Assembly: GCA_935421135.1 (NCBI GenBank) | Contig: OW285196.1 | Location: 8,815,501-8,879,500, forward strand | DNA: 64,000 nt | Source: Bugulina stolonifera | Lineage: Eukaryota > Bryozoa > Gymnolaemata > Cheilostomatida > Bugulidae | Direction: 5' to 3' | Shown: positions 13,201 through 22,421 of the stretch, one piece after another | Position numbering within the stretch: position 1 is the first letter of the stretch | How the letters are laid out: every line of letters begins with the position of its first letter | The notes under the pieces: generated by a model | What the model was told of the DNA's origin: nothing | Databases searched by the model: none | The model's input: the letters and a program-made list of their open reading frames with translations, nothing else | Program-made: the position numbers and the translations under genes

Positions 13201-15370
13201 GTTAGACAATATGTTTAAATATCAATGGCATTCAACTGCTGCATGTGTACAAAAACAATCAAGTGATGTGTATGTCCATATATACAGTGGTGATGGAAAT
13301 AATGGGACCGCCCTTGAAATTTTTCATTCTTTGAGAGAATGCCCTATTTGTAGTCACTTTTTTCCATAGAAATGTATTAAATAGCATATCAATAGAAAGC
13401 CTAGAACCTCAGCTTTCAGATAAGCATGATTTTATGCATAGAGATCTAAAATTTAGAAATTTTCAAGACATATTCCTAAGGTATGTCAAAATTGGCGACA
13501 TGTTACGATTTTTATCGAATTGGGATTGGACATAGTCAGCTCAAATATTTTAGATTTGTGAGACTGTAGCTCTTAGAAACTATGTGCTGACCTTGAAAAG
13601 GGTCTTTGGGGTTTGTGTGTGGCCTAGCATCTTGGTAGCCAGCCTTTTTGGCTCGATCACGGTGTAGCAGCCTCGGGCATATTATCAGCAAGGGCGTTGA
13701 GGTGTTCTAGTGACCCAATTCAATACTAGGACTGAGTTTTCAGGTGCTTTGGTCTTCTGATGTTTGTTATCTTGTCTTTAGATAAAATTTATCCAGTGGT
13801 GATTGATATATTTTTATTAGGGTTCAAGTACTAGCCATGGAAGGACTTGGACATAGTAATCGTTTTATCCACTTTTTGTCAAGCCGAGCTGTGTGACAGG
13901 TTGTTTCACCTTGGTTTAAGATTCAATCATCACGACAGAGCTTCCTGGCAGCTGGCAACACTACAATTTTGAATATCTTGCAGCATTTGATAGATTTGTT
14001 TGCCTCAATAAAGAAATAAAGAAGTCTCGGACCAGTTAGGCGAAAGTTGCCCCGCACGAGGGCGGATGCGCAATGCTAGATGGGTGGTACTAGGCACCTT
14101 GGGATCAACTCCTTATCTGCATCTCTCATATTATTGGTTCCACTATGGTTTAGGATGGTAAAAGTTCCTCTATCACTAAATGGCACCTTCTTGCACTAGT
14201 CTCCTGTCCAATAGAGGTGTTCCTTGGTCAGTTTCAGTTGTGCTCGGCTTTTTATTTCTGTCTGCGGAAGCTTTCTTTAAGCTTTGCACTCGAAGGCGAG
14301 TCTTTTCCGTCCACCCCACGAATAGTGAATGGAGTCAATTTAGCACCAGCAGGTACTCAGAGCTCTCTGGGCAGTTGGGGCTCAGTGAGATGCCTATTGA
14401 CTAGTCAGATGCGTGCGAGCTTCCTTGCAACTCTCCGTGTTGTCAGATTCCTTTGTCCGCGATATTGATATTCCTTCAGGCTACCACTCTCCTTCCACCA
14501 CCTAATTGTTGCTAGCACCCCATCCATTAAGCAAGAAAGTTCCTTGACCATCTCATGGTGTGTTTTCCCTTAGTTATGCAGATGGATTATGATGGCATGC
14601 TTTTCTTAAGAAAGATGAGCGTCATGACGGCAATGAAAATGAACTGAAAACTTTCTCTTGTAACAGACACTTTTTAGCAGAGTTATACACCACACAAAGT
14701 TCACACAGCATCTCATATGGAGTCTTCAACTGTCACAAGGCAATAACAGGGAGAGTGCAAAATATCCCTTGTAAAATCGAAGAGCTTAAGATGTAATCTT
14801 GAACTCGCAAATTTTAGTAAAAATGGAGATTTCAGAGTTGGTTCAGTTAAAACTCTCTAAATACCTCCATCTTTCCCCAGATAGTATGAAAGAGGTTGTG
14901 GAGAATAAGGAGAAAATTTGCTTTCAAATGGTGTATAACTTGGGTACATTGCAATGAAGTAGAGAGATAGAATTCAGGCTCAAATGGGAATAGTACATAT
15001 TCTATTAGGCGGTCCCATTATTTCCATCACCACTGTACATGTACATTGTACATTGTATGTGTTGAAATTAAAAAATTATAATTTCTACTGCATAGTACGT
15101 GAATAAGTACTGTTTAGAAAGTTTTGCTGAAAAATTATTGTTTGGTTTCTTAAATCGTACTACAGTTACGACACACCATATGAATACACATGTACTGCAT
15201 GAGGTGTTTTTATCGATCTTTGAAGTATAACCACAGTAAAATATAAAACTTTGTGGTATTTGGAATAACTCTCTCTATATGAAAACATCTTAAACAAATT
15301 AGCAATATTTATATTCTTAATAAAAATGGTGATTACAAATTAATAAAATTCACTTACCAGCCTTTCGCAT
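10273..15370 (-). CDS. Short-chain collagen (C4/spongin-like), paralogue A
   Basis: Secreted matrix collagen of 392 residues. Exons in transcript order: 15358-15370, 13003-13193, 12535-12625, 12152-12214, 11653-11967, 10918-11208, 10273-10487 (1179 nt; phases 1,0,1,1,1,1). The start ATG is in a 13-nt exon that splices into a hydrophobic signal peptide ([11 protein letters not shown]). A Cys pair (CSCD) and a short coiled coil ([20 protein letters not shown]) follow, probably for chain association. Next come 34 uninterrupted Gly-X-Y triplets (7 in exon 4, 27 in exon 5). The C-terminal non-collagenous domain starts at [12 protein letters not shown] and has two related halves ([21 protein letters not shown]), ending in [14 protein letters not shown]. 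This is the C-terminal domain of sponge short-chain collagen C4-type proteins. GAK and GKD lysines could be lysyl oxidase targets. Intron 1 carries a Tc1/mariner element; intron 6 a 14-bp satellite. Confidence 0.92.
10524..10783. repeat. 14-bp tandem repeat in collagen A intron 6
   Basis: About 18 copies, the 5' ones less regular, of ACACATAGACATAG (an 8-mer plus a 6-mer). It lies between the last two exons. The open frames it gives on both strands (Met/Ser/Cys/Val/Tyr-rich) are artefacts of the repeat. Confidence 0.95.
13285..15035 (-). mobile_element. Tc1/mariner-type transposon in collagen A intron 1
   Basis: 1751 bp bounded by 28-bp inverted repeats that match perfectly (13285-13312 and 15008-15035; outer end CAGTGGTGATGG) and flanked by TA on both sides, the Tc1/mariner target. 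It has the size of an autonomous member, and decayed transposase fragments are readable on the minus strand (separate entry). Confidence 0.9.
13848..14458 (-). pseudogene. Decayed Tc1/mariner transposase
   Basis: Minus-strand fragments of a Tc1-family transposase can be read with stops and frame changes between them. A helix-turn-helix-like segment [15 protein letters not shown] lies near 14458-14410. A segment like the AKEHxxWTxxDWxxVxFSDE region, read as [11 protein letters not shown], stop, [12 protein letters not shown], lies near 14240-14160; the conserved Trp codon is TAG and the FSDE acid is changed. PRCLVPP lies near 14100, and [17 protein letters not shown] near 13900-13850, corresponding to the DNAPCHTA region. 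The protein cannot be functional. Confidence 0.75.
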
Positions 15371-17262
15371 GTTCCTGCACTTCAATCTTTAGTTATGAAA
15401 TAAGGCAAATACATTCGCTGATGCTGACCAGCAGACTGACAGAGGTTATCCTTCTTGCTTAGCGGATAATATTCTTTTAGTCTAAATATTTAGATGAGTA
15501 TGTAACTATGCGTTCACTCACTGATTGCTCAACTAACATCTTGCCGTTAAGGAATTCATGTTTATGAAATTATAGTAACACAAATATTCCAGAGAGTTGA
15601 AACTAGTCTTTGCAGTTAAAGTAAGCTATATAATGTAAATCAGCTTACAGTGTATAGAGTAATACCTTTACAATGTAAATAGTACTGTATATGCCTATAA
15701 TTATGTATACATATACATACAATGTACATTGTATAACACATAATAATTATAATGTGTTATAATTATCTCAGTTATCCTGTTGAATGGTCTTACCAATATT
15801 ATTATTATACCAGTAAGTCTGAACATTGACAGAGATGTAGGGAGAAACAGCTAAGAAGGTCTAATTCTTTATAGTAATATTTGTATAGTTGAACTGTATA
15901 CTTACTGCATATAATCTTACATAATATGCATTGCATAGTTTCGAAATCTCAAGTCTACTATTATTCATGCATAGAAGTACACACTGTATAATTATTATAC
16001 ATGAATTCAATACTTCACAGTTCCTGTAATAAAGATGTGAGACTCAGTCAATATGTATACTGGCTTTAAAACCATCAAGAAAGACCAGCGACAGAGTAAC
16101 AATCGACACAGCACTGCCGCTATAAATATTATATTGATCGACTGAAATTCAGGTTTGCATGATGGAAAATTTGGTTTGGAGTTGGGCAAAATTTTACAAA
16201 GAAGGGTCCTATGGCTAATTTCTTGATATTTTCTACTGGGTCGGATTAGCGTTAGCTCAGTTGTAGTTCTGTATCACAAAGAGAGGAAAAATAAAACTTA
16301 AAAGACAAACTAGAATGGGTGTAGAGGCAGGGAACGGCCAGGAAACAATAATAGTAATCAGAAGGGAAAATGGTGGAGAGGCCAACAGAATTGGTTGCAA
16401 CCAGAAAACGTGGTATTAGTGATAACTTAGACAACTTTGCGCTTTTTGGATTTTCTCTCTGTAGAAGCTTTCCCACTTCAAATTGTAGAACTGAAGATTT
16501 TTACAGGTTGAAGTCACAAGAGCCATACAATTTGCAAAATCTACAACGTTGAGCCTAACAGGATAATTTTGATATGATATATTAGTATTAAAATTTGCAG
16601 AGCAGAAATACAAGATAGCCAATACAAAATTCTCTTTTTAAAAATATAAGAAGAGAACCAAGGTGTGATTTAACTGAAGGGGCAAACTCATCACAAGCTT
16701 TGTAGCTTGTAGAAATGATCCTAAATAATGTATAGCCGATACTATAAACAATAAGTATTATACTAATCAATTTTAGAAGGGACATGGTAGACATTTTCTT
16801 TAGCCGTGACTATAATAGGTAGAACACAACTTCTCTCTCTACCTCATCAGTTACTGGCATATACTGTTTGATTTAGCCTTATCCTGTCTTAGGAACAAGG
16901 GCACAAGAAGAGAGGCATTTGAGAGCCACTGCATATATTATTGCAAATCCTAGAAAACCGCATACTCAACCCTGTGTCAAGCTGTCCACGGAAACATGTG
17001 CACATACTGTTGAAACCCTGTGTCAAGTCTAAAGACTATTAATATGTATCAAATTCATCTTGTTTATTATAACTCACTGTAACTATGACAAATAGTATTG
17101 ATTGAAAAATATACACACCGTTAATAGCATTTGCAAACACTGATACAAAATAACATTATAATTTATGCTTATTATAATGCAATATTCAATGCATGTGAGA
17201 GTTTTTACAGTATCTTTCTTAAATACTTGGTTACACCATCCAAAGTGAGAATAAGAGATTTG
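15371..17262. other. Intergenic: upstream of collagen A, downstream of collagen B
   Basis: 1.9 kb of AT-rich sequence between the two tandem collagen genes. It should hold the promoter of collagen A just 3' of 15370. No ORF with family similarity and no repeat with clear ends seen. Confidence 0.55.
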
Positions 17263-20200
17263 CTACTTAGAGCACACGACACAGGTTAGCTCTCTCAGGC
17301 TATAATAAGGTGGGCAGTGTTTGATTGTGCCACTACCGAAACAACCTGGTCTTACAAAGTAGAACAGAGCACTATCTGTAGTTGAATTACTTCCTGGAGC
17401 ATACTCTGGCTCGGCATCCACACATTCGTACATTGTTCTGTGGTGGCTGTGTTGTTCTGCCATTAAGTAACCTATCAACAGTAGTTAGTATCAAATATAA
17501 GTAGAGCTAGGTCACAGCTTTGTGTAATGTGTCATGCTGTAGAGGCTATACATGTACATGTACATGTACATGTACATGTACATGTACATGTACATGTACA
17601 TGTACATGTACATGGCTTGGATATCACATAATAGGTGGACATGTAAAGTGACAGGCTGACAACATGGGGTTCTAGTCTAGAGTCATTTCCATCAATACCT
17701 CTTGATAATAGTATACAAGAATAATATGTGATGAGTGTGTTTCTTTATCACATCGAGAACAGGGTGGTGGCTAACCCTTCTCCACTCCAAATTAGAAAAA
17801 ATGCTGATCTCTTCTGGCCTTAGCTTTCTTATCTGGGATTAATTATGGGAAACCAAACTGGTATATGAGATTGGCTATGAAGGTGTTTAACATTATTATT
17901 TTTCTTCACTGAAATCTCTCTCATGCATGATAAAATGTCCGTGTGGCAAACTGTATGATGGGCTTATGTATGCATGCCTATTAAATGGAAACTCGTGCTA
18001 TCTCAGCGAGAGAGTGTTTGACAGATTGAAATGGCATTGGTATACCTTCGTATTCTTCAGTCCATCCATCTGGGCAAGATCTTCTTGCAGGAATCATCAT
18101 CACATCTGCTCTGTTCTTAGTATAACATCTGGCACAGGGTACATTCTTGTTATGTGCATTATTCTTTGCAGTACGGAATATACCACGGTTGTACGACTGG
18201 TATTTCACACTGCTAAGCCATGATCCATACCAATCGTAACGGTAATAGAATGGATCAGTGTAGTGGTTGTATTCTGGCTCTGGAGGCAAACATTGATAGT
18301 TGGCTCCTCCTCCAGGGTGTGTGTGGGCGCTGCCGGCAGCAAGTCCTGCAGAAACATAGCACAAAAACTTCAGTCACCATGTATCACATCGATACATGGG
18401 ACATCATTTGGCATGAGGAATACATAACTAACACTAATAACTAATAGAATCTACTCGAATGATGCCAATACTAGAAAGAGTTAAATGAGGATAGTTTTAG
18501 TGCACACTGATTCACATGTTCTACTTGTGTTTTCAGAATATTCTTGAGTTGGTTTAGGACTATATCAGAGGGAAAACTCAGGAAATGAATATTTTATTTG
18601 TTGATTGATTGTCAGACGAATGTAGAGCTACACGTATGGCCACCTATGAACTATTGCACATTCTCTGGTTTGGCAAGGCGTCTGAGTACTAGTAGCATCT
18701 ATAATACATGTAGTTTACAAGCATCCACTCACCTTTATACAGCATATCTGAATCTGCTCCACACGTAGTTCTACCCCACCTGGTATAAACAGCACCTTTG
18801 TCTTTACTCTTGTCTGATTCACCAGTAGAACCTCTAGGTCCACATGGTCCAATGTTTCCCTTAGCTCCTGGTAAACCAACAGAACCTGGAAGGCCATTAG
18901 GCCCTCTTAGTCCAACAGTACCCTTAGCTCCAGGTAAACCGATCGGTCCAACCAATCCTTGAGGTCCTGGTGGTCCGGGTTCTCCGACTTCTCCAGGTTC
19001 TCCTTTAACTCCAGGTAGTCCTGGGGCACCTGGAACTCCGTCTCTACCTGTACATATTACAGAATAAATTCCCATTAGCTATTAGCATTTACCATAAGTT
19101 CACTGAAAGCAGTAGGTAATGTGATCCAACACCAAAGGCCATTGGTGTACAAGAAAACTCACCGTCTTTACCATTTCGACCATCCCTGCCGTCGTCGCCA
19201 TCCCTACCAGACAATCCTCTAACACCTACAGTATAAATACCAGATCGGAATTACCTTACCACGTCACGAAAGCGTACCTCCACTGATCTCATGTGTCACT
19301 TGCACATAGTATGTAGTGAAGACACTAACCGAATGTATGTAGCTGATGAAGGACCTCTTCCGTATCGTCTGAAGTCTGAGACACATGCTCTTGGCCATTC
19401 AGTAACTACAGCAGAATAATTATGCAAGAAAATAAGTGTTTACCTTTTAATCAGATTGGCAGAAAATGTACCAAAGCAAATGTAATGGGTGAAATAGAAC
19501 ATTCTACAAAGCTAGAGGGAAAACTAGTTATACTGCGGCAGGTTTCTTGGTGAGAAGTTCTTAAATGCCTGCAAGAGGAAACGCATGTTTGTGCTACTAC
19601 ATCTATAATCAGCATTATAATTCTGCCATGTAATGCACTGCGTAGTAGGACCCAAGGTAACACAGCATAGATCATAGCAGGCATACATGGGCACTAATAA
19701 GCTATTGATCATAATTAGAAGTTGTCCTCTCCCAATTTCTCTTCCTCTTCTTTTTTTCTGCCTCTATCTGCAGGCTAGACTGAGGGGTAGTGGAACTGAA
19801 CGAGGAAGAGAAATTGGGAGAGGACAACTTCTAATTATGATCAATAGCTTATTAGTGCCCATGCAGGCATAGCATATATACATATTATAGTACAAAGAGT
19901 AGCCTACTTATGTCTAATAATATTAAAGAAATACATGCATTGTAAACATGTATCACATTTATGACAGCTCAAAACTATAATATTATAGTAGTGTATGACA
20001 TAACAATGTCACATAGCTTATCATTCTTTCGATTTACAGGTAGAAGTACACGTATTTGCTGTATCAAACACTGTCTAACTTACAATGCGAGATAAAGAAT
20101 GGAAAGTATCTTGCAGTGTTTGTACTTCCTGCTGAAGCTGCTGATCTTTGGCCTTTGATCGCTCCAGTGCCTCCTTTAACCCTTCACAGTTACATCTTTC

Positions 20201-20609
20201 AGTGACATCATCAATGGCAGCAGCTGAGGATGTCACAGACACTACACAGACCACCATCATTGTTATACATACTACAAGTATAATATATTATAATACATTG
20301 AGAAACTACAACAGTTCTTCTAGAGCTCCATACTCATCAGCCAATAACCAAATTAAAAATAGTACACATTAGTTTAGAACAGGATGTCTGACACCAGCCC
20401 ACTGTCAACTATGTAGACGGAAATGAGCACAAGAATAACCTAATTGACAAAGATTTTAAAATTTAAATATTTTACCTCAACACAATATTTTGAAGAATCA
20501 AAAGATGTACATGTGTATATGCACACGTGCATCTATAATTTTTACGAAGCAAACATTGCTCATGAGCTACGTGTAAAAGTATAAATAGATACCAACCAGC
20601 CTTGTCCAT
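17263..20609 (-). CDS. Short-chain collagen (C4/spongin-like), paralogue B
   Basis: Tandem paralogue of the collagen at 10273-15370, predicted 387 residues. Exons in transcript order: 20597-20609, 20084-20271, 19330-19405, 19163-19225, 18733-19047, 18046-18345, 17263-17471 (1164 nt), with the same phases as paralogue A. It has the same 13-nt start exon (MDKA versus MRKA), a hydrophobic signal segment, CNCE, a coiled coil (ALERSKAKDQQLQQEVQTLQ), Gly-X-Y triplets in exons 4-5 (exons of 63 and 315 nt, identical in length to A), then [12 protein letters not shown] and two related C-terminal halves ending in [16 protein letters not shown]. One triplet near the end of the helix reads DKS instead of GKS, shortening the helix by one unit. 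The first intron donor is GTTGGT, weaker than the GTAAGT of paralogue A. Intron 2 contains a foldback MITE; intron 6 contains a TACATG repeat and a SINE tail. Confidence 0.92.
17548..17614. repeat. TACATG hexanucleotide repeat in collagen B intron 6
   Basis: About 11 perfect copies of TACATG. Its rotation GTACAT/ATGTAC makes the array self-complementary, so it can form hairpins. It occupies the same intron (between the last two exons) in which paralogue A has its 14-bp satellite. Confidence 0.95.
17765..17856 (+). mobile_element. SINE tail fragment in collagen B intron 6
   Basis: Shares the 3' tail of the tRNA-like SINEs at about 34150-34345 and 50043-50255: AAAAAATGCTGATCTCTTC, then AGCTTTCTTATCTGGG and ATTAATTATGGG. 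The tRNA-like head is absent, so this copy is 5'-truncated. Confidence 0.7.
19686..19863. mobile_element. Foldback hAT-like MITE, copy 1 (collagen B intron 2)
   Basis: 178 bp made of two long inverted arms with ends CATGGGCAC...GTGCCCATG around a short loop. Flanked by an 8-bp duplication CAGGCATA (19678-19685 and 19864-19871). The 8-bp duplication points to hAT transposase mobilisation. No coding capacity. Confidence 0.88.
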
Positions 20610-21215
20610 ATTCTCTGATCTTTAGTTGTACAATATCAAGTGTAAATTACTTCTATGTATTCATATTGCCATAACCATATACACTGTTCACCAGCTACTG
20701 CTACCAGTTGACAGACGCTAGTCCCCTTTTCTTGCAGATAATATCCACAACCATGTGACTAATCATGTGATTGAGTGAATCTCAGTGTCCGTATGCTTAC
20801 TGAGTGTTGAACACTATTTGTTGAACACTATTCAATAGTCTTTGATAGGATATTTACTGCTTACTGTTACAGCATCGCTGTAGATTGAGACAAGTATTTG
20901 TACTACCAACATAATAAAGCTACTAGTATAACTTCACTATTATAATCAGCCATGTACATAATGTACAGTATGTTTAAATTCTAAGCTGCTTAAATATTGC
21001 ATAATAAATTAATAACAGCGTGCATTGAACTAAACATATACTAAAACAAATAACACCATTATTATATTTATAGCATACATGTATGTACTCAGGTTATGTA
21101 CATAGTACATCTGTATAATAATTTATTATACATAGGCCTACACCCAAACTAATATATTGTACACCAATGGAGAGTGTATTATATTCAATAAGTATGTTTC
21201 TAATTGGTGGTCAAT

Positions 21216-21366
21216 CATGGGCACTAGCAAGCTATTGATCATAATTAGAAGCTGTCCTCTTCCAATTTATCTTCCTCTTCTTTTTTTCCTGGAGAAAAAA
21301 AGTAGACGAAGATAAATTGGGAGAGGACAACTTCTAATTATGATCAATAGCTTATTAGTGCCCATG
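21216..21366. mobile_element. Foldback hAT-like MITE, copy 2
   Basis: 151-bp relative of 19686-19863 with the same ends (CATGGGCAC...GTGCCCATG) and arms, and a shorter loop. Perfect 8-bp target duplication TGGTCAAT (21208-21215 and 21367-21374). Confidence 0.9.
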
Positions 21367-21821
21367 TGGTCAATGCTGTTAGGAGCCATCAGCATTATAC
21401 ATGTGCATACACATAATTATAATTATGGGCATTTACTCATACTAAAGTGTACTAAATCTATGGAAAGATCTTTTTATTGTTTGTGGTTGGAGCAAGGGCA
21501 GGCAACAGAACATAAAGGAAAGACAACTCCTCTATATTATAATGGATTTCGTACAGTTTCTGGCTCCATTCTTTGCATAAACAGAGAGAGAATTTCCACT
21601 TGGATATGAATTACTCACTTACATGTATAATTCATGATCATCTGATACAAACATTGAAGTTATCCTCCCTAAGCCATCATAATATCAAGTGTATACAACT
21701 CCTAAACACAAACAGTGCTCTATTAGTTAGTGTACACATAATGGTCTCCAATATACTAGCTTGCAGTCTGTGAATTATTAGGGATTTAGGGCATAATGAA
21801 ATGTTATTTCATTTTCAAGTA

Positions 21822-22012
21822 CAGTGGAACTTGCTTAATTCAGCCTCGGTTAATTCAAAAACTTGGTAAGTTCAAACTATTAGCCATGGTCCCAGCTGAC
21901 CACCATATTATAATGACTTCAGTTAAGTGAAGTGATCTTACAATTCAAACTAAGGCCTAATTCAAACCAATTATGGCAGTCTCTTGAAGTTTGAATTAAG
22001 CAAGTTTCACTG
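21822..22012. mobile_element. pogo/Tigger-like MITE
   Basis: 191 bp with inverted ends CAGTGGAACTTGCTTAATTC and its near-complement at 21992-22012 (an early mismatch at TTTCACTG), flanked by TA on both sides (21820-21821, 22013-22014). The CAGTG-AACTT-TTAATTC style of terminus is typical of pogo/Tigger-derived elements. No ORF. Confidence 0.8.
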
Positions 22013-22320
22013 TACATGACTGTTCTGACATGTGACTACACTCACTATGATTGGTCTAAGCGACATCTAATTAGTGAGAGTTGTTTCCCCATGCTATGGC
22101 TGAAATCTGTTATACAGTGCACTAGGTCAATTTACTCCTAATGTTAGACAATGTAGTGACTTTACCTCGTAAACCACCATAATTTATTCTATTTTAAATA
22201 TTATAGAAAAACATAATATAATTAATTTTTTTGTGTTAAGATGACAAAAAGACAGGGACATATTACATACATGATCATGTTTACAGAATAATATTTGTCA
22301 CATTTTTGACAAGACAGTTA

Positions 22321-22416
22321 TTTGCTGTGACACCACATATGCTTGCTGTGACATTACAGACACTTGCTGTGACATTACAGGTACTCGCTGTGACATCACA
22401 GGTATTCGCTGTGATG
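22321..22416. repeat. Short tandem repeat just 3' of the eIF2B epsilon stop
   Basis: Four to five imperfect copies of a unit of about 22 bp containing TTGCTGTGACATTACAG. It starts 6 bp beyond the stop codon and so is probably part of the 3' untranslated region. Confidence 0.7.
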
Positions 22417-22421
22417 TTAAA

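Larger units (their letters stand above)
20610..22421. other. Intergenic: upstream of collagen B
   Basis: Between the collagen B start and the eIF2B epsilon 3' end. It contains a second foldback MITE (21216-21366), a pogo-like MITE (21822-22012) and a short tandem repeat (22321-22416). The promoter of collagen B should lie just 3' of 20609. No other gene seen. Confidence 0.6.

Noticed and set aside
17548..17614. Palindromic TACATG array as a regulatory or attachment site
   Set aside because: Simple hexanucleotide microsatellite; short TACATG/GTACAT tracts occur all over this window.
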